From positions 62,001 to 126,000 of the forward strand of contig CBDFKQ010000011.1 in assembly GCA_965248855.1 (NCBI GenBank): 64,000 bases of DNA, given 5' to 3'. The position numbers and the translations under genes were made by a program. How positions within the stretch are numbered: the first letter of the stretch is position 1; each line of letters opens with the position of its first letter. Shown in pieces: positions 44,890 through 54,072 of the stretch. The notes below the pieces were generated by a model. The model was not told the DNA's origin. It searched no databases and saw only the letters and a program-made list of their open reading frames with translations. The DNA is from CBDFKQ01 sp965248855 (GTDB lineage: Bacteria; Bacteroidota; Bacteroidia; Cytophagales; 172606-1).

Positions 44890-45423
44890 TCAGGAGGCAG
44901 TCCGGTAAACCCTGTTCATATAGGCTTTGATGGATTGGTTTACAGGTTCATGTTCTTTTAGTTGCCGTGCTTTCTCCCTAAAAGAAAATATATTTTCACC
45001 GGTTTCTTTTTTATTTTCATTCACCTGAGGAGATAATTTTTGTATTTGCGTTTCGAAAGCTATAATGTCTTTTTCAACGCTTTCCAATGCCCGGCGATGT
45101 TGTTGTAGTTTTGATTGGTTAATTATTATTTTAACAGGATCGATTTTATTTTTCCTGATATTGAGTTTAAATAATTTATACTCCGCTTTTACTTTCCATA
45201 ATATTAATTTTCCGGCCACTCTGCCTTCCCCGGCCGCTTTTATGGCCGCATTTAACGATTTAATATTTTGCCCTTCTTTAGCTATTAAAGCATCTACTTT
45301 TTCCAGCATGGCCAGACTTTTAAAAATCCTATAATCCAGCCTGGCAATCTGATAAATTAATTGCTTTTGCTTGATAGTTAAACGCATTAAAACAGTTTCG
45401 ATTGCAGGGATGGAAGTGAGCAT
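44890..45423 (-). CDS. Unrecognised helical protein, paralogue 2
   Basis: A 177-aa paralogue of the protein at 37235: ETVLMRLTIKQKQLIYQIAR, LDYRIFKSLAMLEKVDALI, QNIKSLNAAIKAAGEGRVAGK, LILWKVKAEYKLFKLNIRKN and NQSKLQQHRRALESVEKDI align without gaps. Basic, helical, no signal peptide. The C-terminal linker differs but the end (SIKAYMNRVYRTAS) matches SVKAYLNEVFKIAS. The 30-bp palindrome lies 80 bases upstream. The two genes are about 7 kb apart, in opposite orientation. Function unknown. Confidence 0.72.
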   Translation of the reverse strand: MLTSIPAIETVLMRLTIKQKQLIYQIARLDYRIFKSLAMLEKVDALIAKEGQNIKSLNAAIKAAGEGRVAGKLILWKVKAEYKLFKLNIRKNKIDPVKIIINQSKLQQHRRALESVEKDIIAFETQIQKLSPQVNENKKETGENIFSFREKARQLKEHEPVNQSIKAYMNRVYRTAS

Positions 45424-45503
45424 TTTTTTTCTTTTGTCTAGTGTCTTTTATCTATTTTCTGATTAAGTAAATTTCGTTAATTTTTATAACATAAGCAAGT
45501 AAA

Positions 45504-45533
45504 TATCAATATCTTGATATCGAAATATTGATA
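45504..45533 (-). promoter_or_regulatory. 30-bp palindrome upstream of coiled-coil gene 2
   Basis: TATCAATAT (45504-45512), TGATATCG centre (45515-45522) and ATATTGATA (45525-45533), with the same axis and arm spacing as at 37147-37176. Confidence 0.6.
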
Positions 45534-45581
45534 TTTTTGAGATGATTTTTTTTTAAATTTTTTTTAAAATGGAAATGAAAA

Positions 45582-45660
45582 ATATCGTATAACTACGTAT
45601 TAAAAAACCGTATTTATACAATAGTAGGATATGGAATATTTTGATTTTATTTGTGGGAGT
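45582..45660 (+). repeat. Dispersed ~78-bp intergenic element, copy 2
   Basis: ATATCGTATAACTAC, AAACCGTATTTATACA and ATTTGTGGGAGT in the same order as at 26971-27048; the middle differs at several positions. Confidence 0.55.
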
Positions 45661-45691
45661 GTTAAAAAGGAGGGTATTTAAAAGCTTAACT

Positions 45692-45744
45692 GGACAGAGT
45701 CCTACTTTCATGGGAGATTTAAGTCAGGAAGACTTAAACCAGAG
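45692..45744 (+). repeat. Left direct repeat flanking the OLD-like gene
   Basis: GGACAGAGTCCTACTTTCAT ... GATTTAAGT ... GACTTAAACCAG. A related sequence in the same orientation is at 47778-47830 (ACAGAGTCAGGCTTTTAATG, GATTTAAGT, AACTTAAACCAG). The intervening 2 kb holds the ATPase gene. Confidence 0.45.
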
Positions 45745-45815
45745 GTAATTCTAATTTCCAACTTGAAAAATCACTGCTCGTTAGCCGTTATACAAAAGAA
45801 AAATTAAAACAGACG

Positions 45816-47423
45816 ATGAAAATAAAAAAAATACAAATTAAAAAATTTAAAAGATTTACCGACTTAATAGTTGAAGAACTTCCTGAAACAGCAAAATTAA
45901 TTTTACTAGTTGGTCCAAATGGTAGTGGCAAAACTTCCTTATTTGAAGCATTTAACTCGTGGTATAGACTAAATGGATTTGGAAGCACAGGAGATGTTAA
46001 TTACATCTTCAAAAAAGGGATTGATAACTTAAATACTAATAATTGGAACGAACTTGTTAAAATTGAATTTCACGACCAATTTAAACAACATGAAAATCAA
46101 CATGAAATAAAGGGGAAATTTTATTTCAGAACTGCATATAGAAATGAAGCAGACTTCAGTATTAGCACTCTAAACCATCAAAGCGACCCAACTCAAAATT
46201 CCAAATTAAATAATTTAATGATTAATGATATAACGGTTTCCGAAAATTATCAGAGATTAATTTCACAAACATTATCTGGCGTATTTGATAGTTCCAACAA
46301 TTTAAAAACAGTTGCAAACCTTCGAGAAGAACTTATTGGAAAAATTAAAGTTTCACTCAGTAATATTTTTTCAGACCTTAATTTAAGTTCAATTGGAGAC
46401 CCTTTATCAAATGGAAGTTTTTATTTTGAAAAAGGAACTTCAAAAGACTTTCATTATAAAAACCTTTCGGCAGGTGAAAAATCAGTATTTGATTTAATCT
46501 TAGATATGATAATAAAATCAAACTACTTTGAAAATGCAGTGTATTTTATTGATGAACCAGAAGCACATATGCATACAAGGTTACAAGCAAAACTATTAAA
46601 AGAAATATATGAATTAACACCTCAAAATTCTCAACTTTGGATTTCAACTCATTCTTTTGGAATGTTAAAACAAGCTGAATTATTAGAGCAACAAAATCCA
46701 GGTAGCGTTGTTTTCTTAGACTTTGACAATAGAGATTTTGATCTTACAGAAAATATAAAACCAGCAAAAATTGTCAAAACTATTTGGGATAAATTTTTTG
46801 ATTTGGCATTTGCGGATTTTTCTCAATTAATTGCACCTTCTACAATTGTATTCTGTGAAGGAACTTCCAAAGGGAGGAAGTATAAAGATTTTGATGCTCA
46901 GATTTACACTAAAATATTTGAAAACAAATATCACGACACAAAATTTGTTTCAATTGGTTCAAGTACGGAAATTGAAAATATTGGAAATGAATCTGTAAAA
47001 GTTGTTTCAAATATTCTTAAATCTTCGAATATTATTAAATTTATTGACAGAGATGATAATAGTTTACAACAAATCGCGGAACTACTAAGTAAAGGTATCA
47101 AAACCTCTTTAAGAAGACATATTGAAAGTTATATGTTTGACGATGAAATTATTATAAAATTATGCAAATCAATTGGGAAGCCAGAACTTATTAAAGATTG
47201 CTTGACAGCCAAAGAAACTGCATTGCAAGCAAGTATTTTAAGGGGCAATGCAATTGATGACATTAAATCTGCAAGTGGACTAATTTTTACAGAATTAAAA
47301 AGAATATTAGCATTAACTCAATGTGGAAATAACCAATGTGCATTTATTAGAGACACTATTGTTCCATTTGTGACAGACGAAACAAATATTTATAAACAAC
47401 TTGAATCAGAAATATTTGGATAA
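45816..47423 (+). CDS. OLD-like AAA ATPase with TOPRIM/DUF4435-type C-terminus
   Basis: A 535-aa ABC/SMC-type ATPase. Walker A is GPNGSGKTS (33-41), the signature LSAGEKS (217-223), Walker B VYFIDEPEAH (242-251) and the switch ISTHS (276-280). The C-terminal part has TOPRIM-like acidic motifs: Glu348 (VFCEGTSKGRKYKDFDAQIY) and Asp411/Asp413 (FIDRDDNS), the layout of OLD-family nucleases and DUF4435 proteins used in phage defence. Codons are more AT-rich than neighbours, and short direct repeats flank it, consistent with insertion. No partner gene (e.g. GajB-like helicase) is adjacent. Confidence 0.82.
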   Translation: MKIKKIQIKKFKRFTDLIVEELPETAKLILLVGPNGSGKTSLFEAFNSWYRLNGFGSTGDVNYIFKKGIDNLNTNNWNELVKIEFHDQFKQHENQHEIKGKFYFRTAYRNEADFSISTLNHQSDPTQNSKLNNLMINDITVSENYQRLISQTLSGVFDSSNNLKTVANLREELIGKIKVSLSNIFSDLNLSSIGDPLSNGSFYFEKGTSKDFHYKNLSAGEKSVFDLILDMIIKSNYFENAVYFIDEPEAHMHTRLQAKLLKEIYELTPQNSQLWISTHSFGMLKQAELLEQQNPGSVVFLDFDNRDFDLTENIKPAKIVKTIWDKFFDLAFADFSQLIAPSTIVFCEGTSKGRKYKDFDAQIYTKIFENKYHDTKFVSIGSSTEIENIGNESVKVVSNILKSSNIIKFIDRDDNSLQQIAELLSKGIKTSLRRHIESYMFDDEIIIKLCKSIGKPELIKDCLTAKETALQASILRGNAIDDIKSASGLIFTELKRILALTQCGNNQCAFIRDTIVPFVTDETNIYKQLESEIFG

Positions 47424-47483
47424 AAAAAAATGTATAATACTAAAAAAGTTTTGTTCAAATTGGGGCTCGAAATTACTCTTATT

Positions 47484-47720
47484 CCCGTGGCAGGTGCCAT
47501 CATCTGCCCACTAATTTTTCCAAACTTTGTCTCGTCCTAAAAAAAGTTTGCACTCTCTATCCTTGGTGTTAAGCGCAGCGTCTCTACGGATTTTCCATGA
47601 ATAGAAGAGACTTATTCTCGGTTTGTTTGCTAAAATAACCCGCCACTAATTTTTCAAACCTATTTTCAAAATGTACCTTGTTAAGTTTAGTATCAGGTGA
47701 GACACCTGCTACGGGGAGGA
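47484..47720 (+). repeat. Composite of repeat families 2 and 1
   Basis: Left half of a family 2 element (GGCAGGTGCCATCATCTGCC, 47488-47508), then family 1 copy 3 (47551-47637, TTAAGCGCAGCGTCTCTACG ... TCTCGGTTTGTTTGCTAAAA), then the rest of a family 2 element ending CAGGTGAGACACCTGC (47695-47710). It looks as if family 1 inserted into family 2. Confidence 0.6.
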
Positions 47721-47777
47721 AAATATTTGATGAACATTTTTGAAATTATTATAGATTGCTCTTTTTTAGTTATATCC

Positions 47778-47830
47778 GTACAGAGTCAGGCTTTTAATGT
47801 TTGATTTAAGTTGTATAAACTTAAACCAGT
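47778..47830 (+). repeat. Right direct repeat flanking the OLD-like gene
   Basis: ACAGAGTCAGGCTTTTAATG, GATTTAAGT and AACTTAAACCAG in the order seen at 45692-45744. Confidence 0.45.
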
Positions 47831-47921
47831 CTGAGAAAACCTATAGGGTGTCTTTTCAGAAATGATATTTGAATTTTTATTCCAATCAGATGTCAAAATC
47901 TAATTGGAATAAAAACAAGCA

Positions 47922-48785
47922 TTATTTACAAACATAGGTAAACGTTTGATAAAAGGTATATTCTCCCGGTGTATTTGCTTTTTTATTCGTGTTTTTTTGT
48001 GAAACAGGGAAGCCATCACTGTTATATTCATATTCTATTTTTCTCTCAAATAATGTTGCCCCTGCTCCCGTAGTAAAACCCAGCGGATTGTTTTTGCTTA
48101 ATTGGGCAATTATTGCTCCCGGGTCTACATTTTCCCAATAAGTATTTATAAGTAAATATCGCCACCCATTTATACCTGCATGTGGATTGGGTTTATCGTC
48201 ATAACCGTTAACTACGATCAAGGGGATTGTCACATTTGGGCCTGTCCAATATACATATTGAATACTTGTTACATTACCCTGGTCATTGTAATTAATACTG
48301 ATATCATACTCATAACCTCCCTTTCTTGTTCCTCTTCTGGTTCTAACCGTAGTAAGCTGGTTCTTAGAATCATAAGAATATTCATAATTATCGTAACCAA
48401 TATAAACTGTACCGTCAAATTCGTTTATCAGATTGGTAAATGCCTGAGTGGGTTGGGCAAGTATAGAGGTATTGTAATTCAATTTTGAGTAAGCAGGTTT
48501 ATTTCCAAAGGTATAAGCATATTCAACCACATTTCCATCAATATTATAAGATCCTGAAGAACTACCGTTAGGTCTATACTCTATCACCTTGTTAACGTTG
48601 CCATTGGCATCATATTCATATCCATAACTTTTTTCATTTGAAGCCAGACCATATGTTTCTGAAGCAATTTTGCATTTTGACCGGATAATTACCGGTGGTA
48701 CATTGGAATCTTTTTTACAACTACATAAAATGAACATTAATACCAAAAAAAATGGTGTAATTTTTAAAAGATTTTCCATTTTCAT
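47922..48785 (-). CDS. Hypothetical lipoprotein (RHS-like strand pattern)
   Basis: A 287-aa lipoprotein: FILCSCKKD places the lipidated Cys at about residue 23. The body is a chain of Tyr/Asn-rich strands with YGYEYDANGNVNKVIEYR, YEYSYDSKNQLTTVRTRRG, ISINYNDQGNVTSIQYVYW and KIEYEYNSDGFPVSQ, the YxYDxxGxxxxxx pattern of YD/RHS-like repeats and of DUF4595-type lipoproteins in Bacteroidota. No enzymatic motif. Single gene. Confidence 0.75.
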   Translation of the reverse strand: MKMENLLKITPFFLVLMFILCSCKKDSNVPPVIIRSKCKIASETYGLASNEKSYGYEYDANGNVNKVIEYRPNGSSSGSYNIDGNVVEYAYTFGNKPAYSKLNYNTSILAQPTQAFTNLINEFDGTVYIGYDNYEYSYDSKNQLTTVRTRRGTRKGGYEYDISINYNDQGNVTSIQYVYWTGPNVTIPLIVVNGYDDKPNPHAGINGWRYLLINTYWENVDPGAIIAQLSKNNPLGFTTGAGATLFERKIEYEYNSDGFPVSQKNTNKKANTPGEYTFYQTFTYVCK

Positions 48786-48972
48786 ATTTTTGAAGGTTTT
48801 ACTTTTGAGTTAATTGTTAAATTATAACCTGCAATATAAATACAAAAACAATATATCAATTATTGATTAGGAGTAAATTAAAGAAAGGGAGAAAAAGCGC
48901 CACGGGTTTAATGTAAGGTGAGACACCTTGGAGGCAACCATTATTGTGATAAAATAAATAAATAGCCCGTTA

Positions 48973-49335
48973 TTAAAGATGGAAAACCTCGCTCCATCGT
49001 TTGTTTAATCTACTATCGTAAATATGGAATGGTATTATATCTTCATTTTTTTCTGTTTGCAATCCGGTATATCGTAAAAACAAATCTTTAAATTCACATA
49101 TTAGATGTCCTCGTTCATTATAAAAGTATTGACCCTCAATTTTGTAATTTTCCAAATGCATTACATCTTGTTCATCCATAGGTCGAAAAGCATCGACAAT
49201 TATTTTAGTAAAAAGAACTTTATCATCATTAATAAACTCTAAACTATTTCTATATATAATGCAAAAAAATAATCCACCGGCATGAAGGTCTGTATCAGCT
49301 AAAAGTTCAGATAAGTAAATACTATTAATCTTCAT
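48973..49335 (-). CDS. Hypothetical protein
   Basis: A 120-aa soluble protein without signal peptide (MKINSIYLSELLADTDLHAGGLFFCIIYRNSLEFINDD...). It shows alternating strands ending FHIYDSRLNKRWSEVFHL. Coding character is good (typical codon use, ATG start), but I recognise no family. It lies between repeat-containing spacers and may be a mobile accessory gene. Confidence 0.55.
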   Translation of the reverse strand: MKINSIYLSELLADTDLHAGGLFFCIIYRNSLEFINDDKVLFTKIIVDAFRPMDEQDVMHLENYKIEGQYFYNERGHLICEFKDLFLRYTGLQTEKNEDIIPFHIYDSRLNKRWSEVFHL

Positions 49336-49609
49336 ATTTTTTAATTATGCGTATATTCACTTTTGAATGTTTAGTAGATAATCCGAATACCTTGCACGGA
49401 GAAACCATCATTTTAGTTTTAGGATCAAATCTGTATCCATGCTTCTATTCTAATCTATAATTTTTTACCAATGCCGGTTATTTGATTTTTACAGATAAAA
49501 TTTTGGTGAATTACTGTTTATAAAAAATTTAAATCAGAGAATTTCAACATATACATGTTTAATATTTGTTTTTTCAAAATCAAAATTAAATAAATGAGAT
49601 AAATCTACT

Positions 49610-49712
49610 CCCGTGGAAGTTGTCATCACCCACTAATTTTCAAAATCTTTTTTCAAAACGTGACTTGTCCCTTGTTTAAGTTCCAGTGTCAGGTGAGACA
49701 CCTGCCACGGAA
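49610..49712 (+). repeat. Repeat family 2, full copy f
   Basis: CCGTGGAAGTTGTCATCACC, CACTAATTTTCAAAATC, CTTGTCCCTTGTTTAAG and CAGGTGAGACACCTGCCACGG. It occupies the gap 49336-49869, which otherwise holds only the promoter of the next gene. Confidence 0.7.
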
Positions 49713-49797
49713 GCGAGAAAATTTCTTTTACAGGATGCTAAAACAAGTATTTCTCTTATATATTCTTTAATATAATATCTATAATTCAATACTAAAT

Positions 49798-49829
49798 ATT
49801 TAGAAATTAAGAAAATTCTTTTATTTTTG
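49798..49829 (+). promoter_or_regulatory. Promoter of the oligopeptidase gene
   Basis: TTTA (49798-49801), a 20-bp spacer and TATTTTTG (49822-49829), a full -7 match, about 40 bases before the ATG. Confidence 0.45.
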
Positions 49830-49869
49830 ATTTAGAACTATTTAGCTATTAATTCAACAAGGAAAAAAC

Positions 49870-52043
49870 ATGAAAAATTTTTATTTAATATTTCTTATAT
49901 CGCTGGTAATTTGCTTAAATGGTGTAGCACAATATAATTATCCGGCCACTAAAATTGTAGACAGCACAGATACTTATTGGGGAGTTAAATATAAGGATCC
50001 ATATAGATGGCTTGAAAATATTAAGAGTCCTGAAGTAGAAGCTTGGTTCAAAAAGCAAGCTGATTTAACTAATTCTATCCTTGGCAATATAACAGGTAGG
50101 GACGAACTGATCAATGAATATAAAAAATTAGATAAGCTTCAACCTCCAAAAATTTCCGGAAGGAAATATGAAGGGGGAAGGATATTTTACAAAAAGACGA
50201 TACCCGGAGAGAAAGTAGGTAAGCTTTATTATAGAAATGGTATGGCCGGACAAGAAATCATGCTTTTTGACCCTACAAATTTTATAGCAGGTAAAACCCT
50301 TTCAATACAAAGCACTATTCCAAGTTATGATGGAAAAAAATTATTATATCTAATGCCGAAAATGGTGCAGAGGTAAGTACCATAAGGGTAATGGATGTTG
50401 ACAGCAAAAAGTTTCTACCTGAAAGTATTTATCCAAGTTGGTTTGGCCCTATAAGCTGGACATTTGACAATAAAGCATTCACATATTTTTCGCAAAAAAC
50501 AGGAGATAACTCTGATCCTGAGTTTGAATTAAATACCAAATCAAAACTTCATATTCTTGGGGAAGATGAGAAAAGGGACAAAGATTTTTTTAGTAACGAA
50601 AGTTATCCCGATTTAGGGATTAAGCCAAATGAGCTTCCATTTGCAGGCCTAAACAAAGATTCCAAAAAATATATATTTTCTGATTTAAGTAATGTACTTC
50701 CTGAAATGTATACTTATTATGCAACTATTGAGCAACTTAACAATGCCAAAATTAACTGGAAAATACTTTGTAAGCCTTCGGATGGATTAGTAAGGGGAAG
50801 AGAAATTATTGATGATGATGTGTATGCAATTTGTAATAAAAATGCTAAAAATTATAAGCTCGTTCATACCACTTTATCAAATCCTGAATGGGATAAAGCG
50901 GATATTATAGCAGCCGAAAAGCCTAATCAAACTTTAGAATCTATTATGCATTGTAAGGATTATTTAATAATGACATATAGTGATGGCATTAACAATTATT
51001 TATTTAAATATAATCTAAAAACGAAAGTGACAAATGCAGTTAGGGCCCCCTTCCTAGGTACTATCTCTGTATTTTGCTTAGACAATAAAACAAATAAGTG
51101 CTATGCAGGTATAACTTCTTGGATAAAACCATATACGGAGTTTCAATTTGATGCTGAAACTGAAACTTTTGCCCCTAGTGATTTTAATAAGGCCCCGGTT
51201 TATCCTTCAGAATATACAGATTTACAGGTTGAAGAGGTCGAAGTGAAAGGCCACGACGGTGAAATGGTACCGCTTTCTATTATTTATAAGAAAGGCACAA
51301 AAAAAGATGGAACAAATGTTTGTTTAATGGATAGCTATGGAGCTTATGGGTATAGCATGTCTCCATATTTTAGTTACAGAGAATTGGCCTTGGTTACAAA
51401 AAATGTGGTTCTGGCTTATCCGCATGTAAGAGGTGGTAGCGAAAAAGGAGAAAGTTGGTATAAAGCAGGGTACAAAACTACCAAACCCAATACATGGAAA
51501 GATTTTAATAGTTGTGCAGAATATTTGATATCAGCAGGCTATACATCATCTAAAAAATTAGCAGGAACAGGTACCAGTGCCGGAGGTATATTAATTAGCA
51601 GGGCGATAACAGAAAGGCCTGATTTATTTGCAGCTGCCATTTGTAATGTCGGTTGCTCAAACGCAATGAGAATGGAATTTACTCCCAATGGCCCGGCGAA
51701 TACTCCTGAATTTGGATCAGTTAAGGATAGTACTGAGTGCAAAGCATTATACGAAATGGATGGAATGCAACATGTAATTAAGAATACAAAATATCCTTCT
51801 GTTATATGTATTGGTGGTTGGAATGACCCACGTGTTACTGTTTGGGAACCCGGTAAATTTGCTGCAGCACTTCAGAATGCTTCCGGTTCAGGTAGACCTG
51901 TATTGCTTAAAGTGAATTACAATAATGGGCACTTTACTGAAGATAAAGATATAACGTTTGCTAATTTTGCTGATCAATTTGCTTTCGCAATGTGGCAATG
52001 TGGGCATCCCGATTTTGTTCAAAAGAAAAGAAATAAAGAGTGA
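49870..52043 (+). pseudogene. Prolyl oligopeptidase family serine peptidase, single frameshift
   Basis: Two reading frames (to 50376 and from about 50340) together form a ~720-aa exported S9A peptidase. The N-terminal part (signal peptide; YPATKIVDSTDTYWGVKYKD, PYRWLENIKSPEVEAWFKKQ) reads into YDGKKLLYLM and stops; one extra A in the A7 run at about 50334-50340 would give YDGKKIIISNAENGAEVSTI and continue. The catalytic domain has Ser in GTSAGGILI, Asp in GWNDPRV and His in NNGHF. Either a homopolymer sequencing error, a phase-variable tract, or a young pseudogene. Confidence 0.85.
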
Positions 52044-52222
52044 TTTGAAATAACTAAAGAAAAGTTATCTCGCTATCTGTATGACCTACTTAGTAGCTCA
52101 ACAGATTTTATAAGAAAGGATGATGTTCTTAAATACCAATTAAGAGTGAAGCGGTATTAAAAAATAACATAGAAAAATAAAAAGAAAAATTCTGAGTCAG
52201 CAAAACGATCAATTAAAAATAC

Positions 52223-52819
52223 ATGAGAAAAATAACTGTCCTTTCAATGATTACCTTAGATGGTGTAATGCAAGCCCCGGGAGGCCCGGAAGAAGATACA
52301 TCAGGCGGTTTTAAATATGGTGGTTGGGTCGCCCCATTTGGTGACGAAGTTGGTGATAATGTGGTGCAAAAAGAACTTGCGCAACCTGTTGATTATCTAT
52401 TGGGCAGGAAAACATTTGATATTTGGGAAGCTTACTGGCCAAAGCATGCAGACTTTTGGCCCGGCATCAACGAAGGAACAAAATACATTCTGACACAGAC
52501 AGTGAAAAAGTCAGATTGGAAAAATACCGTTTTTATCGAAAGTTTGGAAGATATTAAAATTCTTAAATCATCTGACGGCCCGGACATTCAGGTTTGGGGT
52601 AGCAGCAAACTTATTCACCTCTTACTTGAAAATGATTTGGTAGACGAGCTCCGGCTCAAAATTTACCCCATCATTCTTGGCGAAGGGAAAAAGTTATTTG
52701 ACATTGGTGCTACACCGGCAGCGTTTACTTTAACAGAAAATATTATTACCTCTACAGGTGTGAATATTGCCAATTATAAACGTACAGGGATTGTTAAGAC
52801 AGGTAGTATTGAAGTGTAG
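52223..52819 (+). CDS. Dihydrofolate reductase-family protein (RibD C-terminal type)
   Basis: A 198-aa protein of the RibD C-terminal/DHFR-like family: VLSMITLDGVMQAPGGPEED at the start, LLGRKTFDIWEAYWP, IQVWGSSKLIHLLLENDLVDELRLKIYPIILGEGKKLF and a closing strand. Such proteins bind NADPH, but their natural substrates are mostly unknown; they are frequent in Bacteroidota next to SRPBCC genes, as here. A terminator hairpin separates it from the convergent SRPBCC gene. Confidence 0.87.
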   Translation: MRKITVLSMITLDGVMQAPGGPEEDTSGGFKYGGWVAPFGDEVGDNVVQKELAQPVDYLLGRKTFDIWEAYWPKHADFWPGINEGTKYILTQTVKKSDWKNTVFIESLEDIKILKSSDGPDIQVWGSSKLIHLLLENDLVDELRLKIYPIILGEGKKLFDIGATPAAFTLTENIITSTGVNIANYKRTGIVKTGSIEV

Positions 52820-52900
52820 GAAAAATAAAACGATAACAGTAAAGGTAAAATTATCAAGCTTTTGGCCTAGTTTCATCAACAAGTTTACCCAAATACCTCA

Positions 52901-52954
52901 CTAATGTTATTATTTTTTCGACTATTTTAAGGCCTAAAAAAATAATAACATTAG
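52901..52954. terminator. Terminator hairpin between convergent genes
   Basis: CTAATGTTATTATTTTTT (52901-52918) and its exact reverse complement (52937-52954), with an 18-base loop. Confidence 0.65.
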
Positions 52955-52979
52955 AGGGTTCAATGAAATTACATTTTAT

Positions 52980-53894
52980 TTAAAAAACATTCTTGCCCTT
53001 GCCGGTGGTTATAAAGCTGAGTAAACTCTCATGAATAAGTCGCGTCCAACCATTTGAGCAATCTCCATAACATTCACACTCGGGCACCAAACCCAAGTGG
53101 GTAAAGCGAAGTTTTGTTTTATTATTTATTTCAGAAATTTCAAAAATAATTTTTGTGCCTGTCCATTCGCTTTTATTATTGATAAAACTAAGGTTGCTTT
53201 CAGTAACAAGCCACACGATTTTTTCGTTGGGAACCACTTCAACTAATTTTTGCTTTGAATAATGGATATCCCCCATTCGATAGATAAACTCATCATTTAG
53301 TTTGGTAGTGCTGCCTTCAATTTCTCCTTGCCACCATCCACTCACATTATTTATTGAATTGTAAACTTCTTCCGGAGTTTGATCAACAAAAATGGTGGTT
53401 GTAAAATATGGTTCTGTCAATTTCTTTTCATCTTCAGTTTGAGGTTTGTCCTTACCGTTGGGTTGCCCGGTTCCTGTAGTTATTAAGCAGTATAAACTTT
53501 TTTGAATATAGGTATCCCATGCATTTTGACAAATATCATAGCACTCATTTTGCGTACTTAAACCCTCTTGCGTAAATTGCAGTTGTGTTTTATCGCCTTT
53601 TACAGTTATGTCAAAAATAATCTTATTGTCTTTCCATTCGCTTTTGTCTTTAGTAAAACTAAAATAGTTGTCCAGCACTTGCCAAACTACTTTTTTTCCG
53701 GGAATAAATTCAACTATTTTAATTTTGCATCGATGAACATCTTCGTAATGATATGTCCACTCTTCATTAAGTTGATCGGTGTTTCCTTCAATTTCTTCAC
53801 TCCACCACCCACGTACATTGTTTATAGCATTGAATACTTCGTTTGGAGAATTATCAACCAAAATAGTTGTTGTGAAATCTGTCGTTGTCATCAT
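52980..53894 (-). CDS. Tandem SRPBCC (AHSA1-like) domain protein
   Basis: A 304-aa protein made of two copies of the same ~140-residue START-like domain: first copy TTTILVDNSPNEVFNAINNV ... RGWWSEEIEGNTDQLNEEW, second TTTIFVDQTPEEVYNSINNV ... SGWWQGEIEGSTTKLNDEF; each ends with Y(D/G)(I/D)C.N.W. SRPBCC domains bind hydrophobic ligands; single-domain AHSA1-like proteins are the norm, so the internal duplication is unusual. I start at the ATG at 53894; the longer frame would run into the divergent regulator's promoter. Confidence 0.82.
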   Translation of the reverse strand: MMTTTDFTTTILVDNSPNEVFNAINNVRGWWSEEIEGNTDQLNEEWTYHYEDVHRCKIKIVEFIPGKKVVWQVLDNYFSFTKDKSEWKDNKIIFDITVKGDKTQLQFTQEGLSTQNECYDICQNAWDTYIQKSLYCLITTGTGQPNGKDKPQTEDEKKLTEPYFTTTIFVDQTPEEVYNSINNVSGWWQGEIEGSTTKLNDEFIYRMGDIHYSKQKLVEVVPNEKIVWLVTESNLSFINNKSEWTGTKIIFEISEINNKTKLRFTHLGLVPECECYGDCSNGWTRLIHESLLSFITTGKGKNVF

Positions 53895-53969
53895 AATTTT
53901 TGGTTTAGGATTTAGAATTAAATAAAATATTTGCATTGACCATATTTTTATAGTCATGCTCTTTTTTAA

Positions 53970-54057
53970 CAAAGGTATTGTCCGGATATTATTTTTACAT
54001 GGTGTAAAATAGACATTATAGTGGGTTGATTTAGACATATTGAATTTCCTATCTTTG
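53970..54057. promoter_or_regulatory. Divergent promoters and inverted repeat between SRPBCC and GlxA-type genes
   Basis: Leftward -7 box TACCTTTG (53977-53970), inverted repeat TTTTACA-TGG-TGTAAAA (53993-54009), and rightward GTTG-N21-TATCTTTG (-7 at 54050-54057). The rightward box supports the regulator's start at 54073. The inverted repeat is the probable regulator site. Confidence 0.5.
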
Positions 54058-54072
54058 CAAAAAATATTACTG

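Noticed and set aside
45775..45800. GTTAGCCGTTATAC resembling an integron attC core
   Set aside because: The second site lacks the GTTRRRY pattern and no paired R'/L' boxes or palindrome were found.
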